Part shown: positions 7,698-13,639 of the stretch, in pieces | Layout of the letters: each line of letters begins with the position of its first letter | Numbering within the stretch: the first letter of the stretch is position 1 | Assembly (NCBI GenBank): GCA_944380315.1 | Contig: CALWHG010000016.1 | Location: 1-38,775, forward strand | Direction of reading: 5' to 3' | Origin: an uncultured Lachnospiraceae bacterium | GTDB lineage: Bacteria; Bacillota; Clostridia; Lachnospirales; Lachnospiraceae | Length of the DNA stretch: 38,775 bases | Notes under the pieces: generated by a model | What the model was told of the DNA's origin: nothing | Seen by the model: only the letters and a program-made list of their open reading frames with translations | Databases searched by the model: none | Translations under genes and position numbers: made by a program

Positions 7698-8729
7698 ATG
7701 ATGAGGAAAATGCTTCCTGCCATGGCTGTCATCGCAGCCCTGGCACTGACATGCCTTTCGGCCTGCGGAACTGCGGAAAATGCCAAAGCAGCCGATACGA
7801 CGGACACGCCCCGTGAGATGACGGACATGTCTCGGGAGACAACAGACACGCCCCGGCAGGAGACCGGTAGCGCATATCCTTTGATCATCGATAATTATGG
7901 CAGAGAGGTGATCATAGAAAAGAGACCGGAAAGAGTACTGACCCTTGGACCCAACTGTACCGAGCTTTTTGCGGCTCTTGGGTTGTCAGATCTGGTAGTG
8001 GGGCGCTCTCTGGTAAATCACAGCAGGGGTCCGCTGCCAGAGTATGAAGAGGCGGTGGAGGCCATACCTGAGCTCAATCATGCCTCTGCCACCAGGGAGG
8101 CCGTCATATCCAGCGGAGCAGATTTTGTCTATGCCATAGACTGGGAGATAAGTGATGTGGGCTGTAACATAGAGGAGGCTGAGAGCTATGGCATGGCTGT
8201 ATATGTCAACCAGGCCTCGACTCTGGAGGAGCAGTATCAGGAGATAAGGGATCTGGGCAGGATCTTTGGTGTTGAGGAGAGGGCAGAGGCCTTCATACAG
8301 GATCAGCAGGAGCGCATAGCCTCGGTGCAGGAGATACTGAAGGATACTGAGCCTGTGGATGTGCTGGTATATGACAGTGGCAGCAGCGGTGTATTTACCT
8401 GTTCAGGAGACAACTTTGAATCACTGCTCATAGAGCTTGCAGGTGGCCACAATATCTTCGATGATCTTGAGGGACAGCAGTGGGTCACCGTAAGCTATGA
8501 GGAGGTGCTGTCAAGGGATCCGGATATCATACTTATACATGACTATGACTCTCCGTCCGTGGAGGAAAAGATAGAGGAGATAAGGCATGATCCCAGCCTT
8601 TCACAGCTCGACTGTGTAAAGGAAGGGAGGTTCGCCTCCATCACACTTGAGAGCGTGCTTCCCGGTGATCGTATGGCCTATGCGGTGGAAAGCATGGCAG
8701 AAAGCTTCTTCCCGGAGCTTTTCGGATGA
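7698..8729 (+). CDS. Lipoprotein substrate-binding protein of the FecB/BtuF family
   Basis: The 343-residue precursor has a charged start, a hydrophobic stretch and the lipobox LSAC with Cys23, so it is a membrane-anchored lipoprotein. A low-complexity linker (about 32-54) repeats the pattern TDTPRE / TDMSRE / TDTPRQE before the folded domain. The binding domain begins IIDNYGREVIIEKRPERVLTLGPNCTELF, typical of class III metal-chelate and cobalamin binding proteins. GGGAGG precedes tandem ATGs at 7698 and 7701. It should deliver substrate to the importer encoded upstream. The substrate cannot be read from sequence; larE follows 24 nt later, so nickel in some chelated form is the best contextual guess. 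Confidence 0.88.
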   Translation: MMRKMLPAMAVIAALALTCLSACGTAENAKAADTTDTPREMTDMSRETTDTPRQETGSAYPLIIDNYGREVIIEKRPERVLTLGPNCTELFAALGLSDLVVGRSLVNHSRGPLPEYEEAVEAIPELNHASATREAVISSGADFVYAIDWEISDVGCNIEEAESYGMAVYVNQASTLEEQYQEIRDLGRIFGVEERAEAFIQDQQERIASVQEILKDTEPVDVLVYDSGSSGVFTCSGDNFESLLIELAGGHNIFDDLEGQQWVTVSYEEVLSRDPDIILIHDYDSPSVEEKIEEIRHDPSLSQLDCVKEGRFASITLESVLPGDRMAYAVESMAESFFPELFG

Positions 8730-8753
8730 GGGAGCAGAGGAAAGGAGGAGCAA

Positions 8754-9506
8754 ATGGAGCTGAAGGATTTTTTCAGGGAGCACCCCAGGGCTGCATTGGC
8801 ATTTTCAGGAGGAGTGGATTCGGCATATCTGCTCTATGCGGCTGTATCGGCGGGAGTGGATGTGACTGCCTACTATGTAAAGACTGTATTTCAGCCGGAT
8901 TTTGAGCTTGAGGATGCAAGACGGCTTTCAGAGGAGCTGGGAGCCCGCATGAAGGTCATACCTCTGGACATACTTTCGGATCAGGAGGTATGCCAAAATC
9001 CCTCCGACCGGTGTTATCACTGCAAGAGGAGGATATTTGGGGCCATAGCGGAGACAGCCAGAGCCGAGGGCTACGAGCTGTTGCTCGACGGGACCAATGC
9101 CTCTGATGATGCAGGTGACCGTCCGGGTATGAGGGCACTCAAGGAGCTTTCAGTCCTTTCACCCCTCAGGCTCTGCGGCCTTACCAAGGATGAGATCAGA
9201 AGGCTCTCCCGGGAGGCAGGGCTGTTTACCTGGGACAAGCCGGCCTATGCATGTCTGGCGACCCGCATACCGACTGGGCAGACCATAACGGGAGAGCTCC
9301 TTTCCAGGACGGAAAAGGCTGAGGAGTACCTGAGGAGGCTTGGATTTACAGATCTTCGCATAAGGCTTTTCAGCGGCTGTGCAAGGCTGCAGCTTAAGGC
9401 AGCTGACATCCCCAGGCTTATGAAGCACAGGGAGGAGATACTCAGGGAGCTTGGCCAGTACTACGGTGCAGTGCTCCTGGATCTGGAGGCGAGAGATGAA
9501 CACTGA
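8754..9506 (+). CDS. larE: LarE, ATP-dependent sacrificial sulfur transferase for NPN cofactor
   Basis: The protein has 250 residues. The PP-loop SGGVDSAYLL (18-27) binds ATP to adenylylate the pyridinium carboxylate. Later motifs are NPSDRCYHCKRR (CxxC at 87-90), LLDGTNASDD and WDKPAYACLATRIPTG. C167 in that last motif fits the position of the cysteine that donates its sulfur in LarE enzymes. LarE introduces the two sulfurs that later hold nickel in the pincer cofactor. AAAGGAGG lies before the ATG. Its end overlaps larB by 11 nt, a sign of translational coupling. Confidence 0.95.
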   Translation: MELKDFFREHPRAALAFSGGVDSAYLLYAAVSAGVDVTAYYVKTVFQPDFELEDARRLSEELGARMKVIPLDILSDQEVCQNPSDRCYHCKRRIFGAIAETARAEGYELLLDGTNASDDAGDRPGMRALKELSVLSPLRLCGLTKDEIRRLSREAGLFTWDKPAYACLATRIPTGQTITGELLSRTEKAEEYLRRLGFTDLRIRLFSGCARLQLKAADIPRLMKHREEILRELGQYYGAVLLDLEARDEH

Positions 9507-10260
9507 GGTAAGGATGATGCTGGAGGCCGTCAGGGATGGCAGCTTGACCGTTGATGAGGCTCTCCTCGAGCTCAAAAAGGAGCCCTTTAAGGACATAGAT
9601 TATGCAAAGGTGGATCTGCACCGCAGGCTGAGGCAGGGAGCCTCTGAGGTCATATACGGGGCGGGAAAGACACCGGAGCAGATGCTGGGCATAGTCAGGG
9701 TCATGCAGGATGCAGGCCAGAGGACCATACTCATAACCAGGATGTCAGAGGAGGCAGCAGAGCTTGTGGGAGCCTCTGTGGAGCTTGACTACCATAAGGA
9801 GGCACGCATAGGCATAGTAGGGAAGCTGCCAAAGCCGGATGGCTTTGGACGCATAGTGGTAGCTACGGGAGGCACCAGCGACATACCCGTAGCGGAGGAG
9901 GCGGCGCTTACCGCGGAGGCCATGGGCAACGAGGTGCAGAGGCTCTATGATGTGGGAGTCTCAGGGCTGCATCGTACCCTGGCTCATCTTGATGACATCA
10001 TGTCTGCGGATGTGATCATAGCCATAGCAGGCATGGAGGGAGCCTTGGCAAGCGTGCTTGGAGGCCTTGCAGACTGTCCTGTCATAGCCGTGCCCACCAG
10101 TATAGGCTATGGTGCGGCCTTCGGAGGCCTGACGGCACTGCTGTCCATGCTCAACTCCTGTGCAAGCGGAGTATCGGTGGTAAATATAGACAATGGCTTC
10201 GGAGCAGGATATCTGGCCAGCATGATGAACCATATGGGGAAAAAGGAGGAAACAAGATGA
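9496..10260 (+). CDS. larB: LarB, pyridinium-3,5-biscarboxylic acid mononucleotide synthase
   Basis: From the ATG at 9496 (GGAGGCGAGAG just upstream, inside larE) the protein has 254 residues. It carries the PurE/AIRC-like core: VVATGGTSDIPVAEEAALTAEAMGN, AGMEGALASVLGGL, VIAVPTSIGYGAAFGG and the family-specific end NSCASGVSVVNIDNGFGAG. LarB carboxylates and hydrolyses nicotinate adenine dinucleotide, the first step of NPN synthesis. The longer frame from 9451 would run far into larE without a ribosome binding site. The stop overlaps the larC start by 4 nt (ATGA). Confidence 0.95.
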   Translation: MNTEVRMMLEAVRDGSLTVDEALLELKKEPFKDIDYAKVDLHRRLRQGASEVIYGAGKTPEQMLGIVRVMQDAGQRTILITRMSEEAAELVGASVELDYHKEARIGIVGKLPKPDGFGRIVVATGGTSDIPVAEEAALTAEAMGNEVQRLYDVGVSGLHRTLAHLDDIMSADVIIAIAGMEGALASVLGGLADCPVIAVPTSIGYGAAFGGLTALLSMLNSCASGVSVVNIDNGFGAGYLASMMNHMGKKEETR

Positions 10261-11504
10261 GGACCTTATATATAGACTGTGGCATGGGCGCAGCGGGTGA
10301 CATGCTGACGGCAGCCCTTCTGGAGCTGCTCTCCGAGTCCGACAGGAAAGCCTTTCTTAAGGAGCTTTCGGGTCTTGGGATACCAGGAGTGAGCTTTCAT
10401 GCAGAGCCCATGGAAAAATGCGGCATAAGGGGCACCCACATGAGAGTGACCGTGGACGGTACAGAGGAGGAGAGTCTGGATGCCCACCTCCATGAGCACC
10501 ACCACGAGCATGATCACAGTCATGAACATGCTCATCATCATGACCACGGCCATGCCCATCATCACAGCGGCATGCACGACATAGAGCATATAGTCAGGGG
10601 GCATATGCAGGTCTCCGACAGAGTGAAGGATGACATCATGGCAGTATATGCTCTCATAGGAGAGGCGGAGAGTCACGCCCATGGTGTGCCTGTGAGCGAG
10701 ATACATTTTCATGAGGTGGGAAGCCTGGATGCGGTGGCTGACATAGCCGCAGTATGTCTCCTTATGGAAAGGCTCAGTCCGGATCAGGTCATAATATCAC
10801 CCATACACGTAGGCAGCGGGCACGTACACTGTGCCCATGGCATACTTCCGGTGCCGGCTCCTGCCACTGCCTACATACTTAAGGGCGTGCCCATATATGG
10901 CGGAGCCATAGATGGGGAGCTCTGCACTCCCACGGGAGCGGCACTGCTAAAGCACTTTGCGACCGGCTTTGGAAGCATGCCGGTCATGAGGACCGAAGCC
11001 ATAGGCTACGGCATGGGCATGAAGGATTTTCCTGCGGCTAACTGTGTGAGGGCCATGCTGGGAGAGACGGAGGACGGATCCGAGACAGTGACTGAGCTCA
11101 GCTGCAATGTGGATGACATGACTGCGGAGCAGATAGGCTTTGCCATGGAGAGGCTTTTTGAGGCAGGCGCACTGGAGGTGTATACGATACCAATAGGCAT
11201 GAAGAAGTCCCGCCCCGGTACTCTGATCAGGGTGATCTGCAGGGAGGAGGACAGGGAAGCCATGGTGAGAAGCATTTTCAGGCATACCTCTACCATAGGC
11301 ATAAGAGAGACCTCCCAGAGGCGTTATGTGCTCGATCGGGAGATAAGGACTGTGGAGACGGAGCTTGGGGAGGTGAGACAGAAGATATCCAGAGGCTATG
11401 GAGTCATCCGCTCCAAGTATGAATACGATGATCTGGCACGCATAGCCAGGGAAAAGGATATGAGCGTCGAAGAGGTGAGAGAAAGGATAAGCGGGGAGCT
11501 TTAA
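10257..11504 (+). CDS. larC: LarC, nickel insertion protein (single uninterrupted frame, His-rich insert)
   Basis: The protein has 415 residues, starting MRTLYIDCGMGAAGDMLTAALLE, with EIHFHEVGSLDAVADI, GELCTPTGAALLKHF, ELSCNVDDMTAEQIGFAMERL and MKKSRPGT. These cover both LarC1 and LarC2 regions. LarC inserts nickel into the dithiolate cofactor in a CTP-dependent step. Residues 77-107 hold about 18 histidines in 31 positions, a likely nickel-binding or storage loop. In Lactiplantibacillus plantarum larC needs a programmed frameshift, but here one frame encodes the whole protein. A terminator overlaps the stop codon, closing the operon. Confidence 0.95.
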   Translation: MRTLYIDCGMGAAGDMLTAALLELLSESDRKAFLKELSGLGIPGVSFHAEPMEKCGIRGTHMRVTVDGTEEESLDAHLHEHHHEHDHSHEHAHHHDHGHAHHHSGMHDIEHIVRGHMQVSDRVKDDIMAVYALIGEAESHAHGVPVSEIHFHEVGSLDAVADIAAVCLLMERLSPDQVIISPIHVGSGHVHCAHGILPVPAPATAYILKGVPIYGGAIDGELCTPTGAALLKHFATGFGSMPVMRTEAIGYGMGMKDFPAANCVRAMLGETEDGSETVTELSCNVDDMTAEQIGFAMERLFEAGALEVYTIPIGMKKSRPGTLIRVICREEDREAMVRSIFRHTSTIGIRETSQRRYVLDREIRTVETELGEVRQKISRGYGVIRSKYEYDDLARIAREKDMSVEEVRERISGEL

Positions 11505-11522
11505 AGCATCCCCGCCTTTTTA
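11491..11522 (+). terminator. Terminator of the lar operon
   Basis: GCGGGGA (11491-11497) pairs with TCCCCGC (11509-11515). The inner GCTTTAAAGC is itself a palindrome, and TTTTT follows. The stem includes the larC stop. It may also serve the converging DUF554 gene. Confidence 0.85.
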
Positions 11523-11540
11523 TATTTCAGTATGTATGGA

Positions 11541-12218
11541 TCAGAGCATCCCCGCTATGCCGCAGAATATGATGGGCACTGCCAGTGAGGGCAGCATGTT
11601 CATGGTCTTTATGGCCTTGATATTGAGTATGGATATGCCTGAGCTGGCTATTAGGAAGCCCCCGACTATGGACAGCTCTGTCATCATGTCAGTGCTCATG
11701 AAGTCACCGAGCAGGGTGGCGAGCAGATATATGGCTCCCTGCCAGCAGAACAGCACGGGCGCGGTCAGCATCATGCCCCTGCCGTAGGTGGAGGCCAGCA
11801 CCATGGAGGTGACGAAGTCCAGGGTGGCATTTGTAAACAGATAGGTGTGGTCCTGATAGAGAGCCGCCTGTATGGGCCCCAGTATGGACAGAGTGCCTAT
11901 GCAGAAGAGCAGTATGCCGGTGGACAGGCCCTTGCTCAGCTCGCCTACGGACAGCCGGTCAGCCAGCTTCTGAAAATGTCCGTCCACGTCTATGATGGTG
12001 CCTATGAGGCTGCCTATGGCCAGGCTGGCTATGAAGAGCACGGGATAAGTGCTGTTTGGCATATTCTGGACTACCGCATTTATGCCGAGGCCCGTTGCAG
12101 CCAGGCCCATGGCCGTATAGAGAGCATCCTGATGCTCTTTTTTAATACCTTTTTTGAAGACGCTTCCTATGAAGCTTCCAAGCAGTATGGTGCAGGTGTT
12201 TGCTATGGTACCGATCAT
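11541..12218 (-). CDS. DUF554 family membrane protein (copy 1)
   Basis: The protein has 225 residues with about six to seven hydrophobic segments. It starts MIGTIANTCTILLGSFIGSVFKKG and contains GLAATGLGINAV, GSLIGTIIDVDG and CIGTLSILGPIQAAL, which match the DUF554 (YdfK/YqgA-like) family of uncharacterised inner-membrane proteins. It overlaps the upstream reductase-like gene by 4 nt, so the two are co-translated. A second, divergent DUF554 protein lies at 28727-29437. The function is unknown; both copies flank the lar and hydroxyacid genes, but that may be coincidence. Confidence 0.85.
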   Translation of the reverse strand: MIGTIANTCTILLGSFIGSVFKKGIKKEHQDALYTAMGLAATGLGINAVVQNMPNSTYPVLFIASLAIGSLIGTIIDVDGHFQKLADRLSVGELSKGLSTGILLFCIGTLSILGPIQAALYQDHTYLFTNATLDFVTSMVLASTYGRGMMLTAPVLFCWQGAIYLLATLLGDFMSTDMMTELSIVGGFLIASSGISILNIKAIKTMNMLPSLAVPIIFCGIAGML

Positions 12219-13153
12219 CCTTTTTCAAGCCCCTTTCTTTCAAGTACGCGTATACCCCGAAGCAGTACGTCGTTTATGGGAGTGGGTATCCCCAGTTCCT
12301 TTCCAAGCCTTACTATGGTCCCTGAAAATGTCTCCACCTCCGTCCTTCTTCCTCGTCTGAGATCCTGGAGAGTCGAGGGGATGTTGTCGGGAGTGAGGGT
12401 GGGGAGCAAGGTCTCCTGAACCCTTGCATCGGCTTCGTGAAGGTCCACGCCAAGGGCCTCGGCTATGGCCACGGTCTCCCTCATGGCACCCATGCAGAGC
12501 CAGTGGGCATCTTCGTCGGACACCAGCACCTTAAAGGGGATGTCGAGGAGAGCGCAGGTCATGTTTTCGCCCACATTGCTCATAAATTTGAACCAGATGT
12601 CACGCTGCATGTCCTCCTGTATGGTATAACCTATGCCGCAGCGGTCAAAAAGCTCCTTGACTGCCAGCACATCCGGAGAAAGGGCACTGAGATCATTTTT
12701 CTTATCTCCGAAAAATACGTGGCTGCTGTCGCCTGCATCAAAGTCAGCATGGCCCTCTTTCATCTCTATGCTTATGCGCATGAGGGAATAAAGCACATGT
12801 TTCTCGCCATAGGCCCTTATGACACGCTCCTCGCTGTCCACGCCGTTGAGTACCGACATGATGATAGTCTCGGGACCTACCTGGTTTCTGATATCTGTAA
12901 GAGCCTGATCCAGATCATAGTTCTTGACGGCTATGATGACAAGATCTGCTGGACCGGATGCCTCATCAGGATCTATGACATTGAGATGATAGGTGGTGCC
13001 GTTTACGGTGACGCCCTGTCCTTCAAGGCGCTCTTTTCTATGTCCTCCGGCTATGACCCTGAAGCCGTCTCCCAGCCCCCAGCACAGCTCAGGCACAAAA
13101 AATGCTCCCATGGCCCCAAGGCCTATGAGGGAGACCCTTTCTATCTTTTTCAT
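12215..13153 (-). CDS. Ketopantoate reductase (ApbA/PanE)-family oxidoreductase
   Basis: The protein has 312 residues. The N-terminal Rossmann motif is GLGAMG (11-16), followed by ADLVIIAVKNYD and SVLNGVDSEE. The helical C-terminal domain has WFKFMSNVGEN with K189 in the place of the catalytic lysine of PanE. The family reduces 2-oxo acids such as 2-dehydropantoate with NADPH. Here it sits away from pantothenate genes and pairs with DUF554, so a different 2-oxoacid substrate linked to the surrounding hydroxyacid metabolism is possible (inference). AGGAGG precedes the ATG. Confidence 0.85.
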   Translation of the reverse strand: MKKIERVSLIGLGAMGAFFVPELCWGLGDGFRVIAGGHRKERLEGQGVTVNGTTYHLNVIDPDEASGPADLVIIAVKNYDLDQALTDIRNQVGPETIIMSVLNGVDSEERVIRAYGEKHVLYSLMRISIEMKEGHADFDAGDSSHVFFGDKKNDLSALSPDVLAVKELFDRCGIGYTIQEDMQRDIWFKFMSNVGENMTCALLDIPFKVLVSDEDAHWLCMGAMRETVAIAEALGVDLHEADARVQETLLPTLTPDNIPSTLQDLRRGRRTEVETFSGTIVRLGKELGIPTPINDVLLRGIRVLERKGLEKG

Positions 13154-13183
13154 GTATGATGCCTCCTGTTTGACATAGATAAA

Positions 13184-13192
13184 AGTATAGCA
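13184..13192 (-). promoter_or_regulatory. Extended -10 promoter of the reductase-DUF554 operon
   Basis: On the minus strand TGC followed by TATACT lies about 30 nt before the start codon. The -35 box is poor (CACCAT at 17 nt), so the call depends on the extended -10. Between here and the toxin promoter at 13311 I see no gene. Confidence 0.5.
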
Positions 13193-13310
13193 CGAATGAA
13201 GCTGTTATGGTGAAATGGTTTGAGGGAAAATCCAGACAAAGGGATAAATTACGTTAGCATGGTAACATGATATAGCCAAAGGTTATGCATATGATAAGCC
13301 GGATCTGGGT

Positions 13311-13340
13311 TTGTCAGGACCCTTTGCAGTAGATTATAAT
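13311..13340 (+). promoter_or_regulatory. Promoter of the small toxin mRNA
   Basis: TTGTCA (13311-13316), an 18-nt spacer and a perfect TATAAT (13335-13340). Transcription would start near 13347, giving a long 5' leader of about 107 nt before the toxin start. Confidence 0.75.
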
Positions 13341-13453
13341 TTGAATCAGGCTACTGAAGAAACGGTAGGCGGTCAGCCCTCTGAGATGTTTCCTTATGGG
13401 GGATGCACTCCTGTAAATGTATTGGATGTTCCTCTACATGGAAGGAGGCTCGT

Positions 13454-13525
13454 ATGAGTGATTATGAGATTCTCATGGTGGTACTCACCATCATGCTCGT
13501 TGTCATCAATATACGAAAAAAGTAG
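13454..13525 (+). CDS. Small hydrophobic peptide, candidate type I toxin (holin-like/Fst-TxpA type)
   Basis: A 23-codon frame runs from ATG at 13454 to TAG, with an excellent GGAAGGAGG 6 nt upstream. The peptide begins MSDYEILMVVLT, continues with a hydrophobic helix and ends INIRKK, i.e. one membrane segment with a positive tail. This is the build of short type I toxins and the 'putative holin-like toxins' of Firmicutes (MxxYExLxLVI pattern). CCTC at 13431-13434 can pair with GAGG in the ribosome binding site, a possible brake on translation. The gene has its own promoter, and a convergent antisense RNA covers its 3' end. It is too short for ordinary gene finders. Confidence 0.75.
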   Translation: MSDYEILMVVLTIMLVVINIRKK

Positions 13526-13604
13526 CCGCCCTTCGCCAAGTCTGCGGCTACCCATCGTAGTTGTTGCTTAGGCTGACCGTCTACACGGTAGCCCTTCTTT
13601 TCAT
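13516..13604 (-). ncRNA. Antisense antitoxin RNA, about 90 nt
   Basis: A consensus minus-strand promoter at 13611-13639 predicts a start near 13604. On this strand GTAGCCGC/GCGGCTAC (13522-13529 with 13544-13551) forms a hairpin followed directly by six T, ending near 13516. The RNA would therefore be about 85-90 nt and fully complementary to the last toxin codons, the stop and the 3' UTR including the toxin terminator. This is the geometry of Fst/RNAII and txpA/ratA systems. Transcription has not been shown; the call rests on the promoter, the terminator and the overlap. Confidence 0.72.
13571..13599 (+). terminator. Terminator of the toxin mRNA
   Basis: GGCT(g)ACCGT pairs with ACGGTAGCC around a CTAC loop, followed by CTTCTTTT. 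The left arm 13571-13583 is also complementary over 13 nt to the toxin 5' leader at 13366-13378. Confidence 0.65.
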
Positions 13605-13610
13605 ATCCTT

Positions 13611-13639
13611 ATTATAAATATGATAAGAGCTTCTGTCAA
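13611..13639 (-). promoter_or_regulatory. Consensus promoter of the antisense RNA
   Basis: On the minus strand a perfect TTGACA (13634-13639), a 17-nt spacer and a perfect TATAAT (13611-13616). The -35 box overlaps the end of the regulator gene (last base 13636), so the promoter is distinct from that gene's own transcription. Confidence 0.88.

Noticed and set aside
10257-11504. Programmed frameshift in larC as in L. plantarum
   Set aside because: LarC1 and LarC2 regions are in one continuous frame here.
13516-13551. GTAGCCGC hairpin as a plain terminator of the toxin gene on the plus strand
   Set aside because: No T-run follows on the plus strand; the T-run is on the minus strand, so it ends the antisense RNA. 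The toxin terminator is at 13571-13599.
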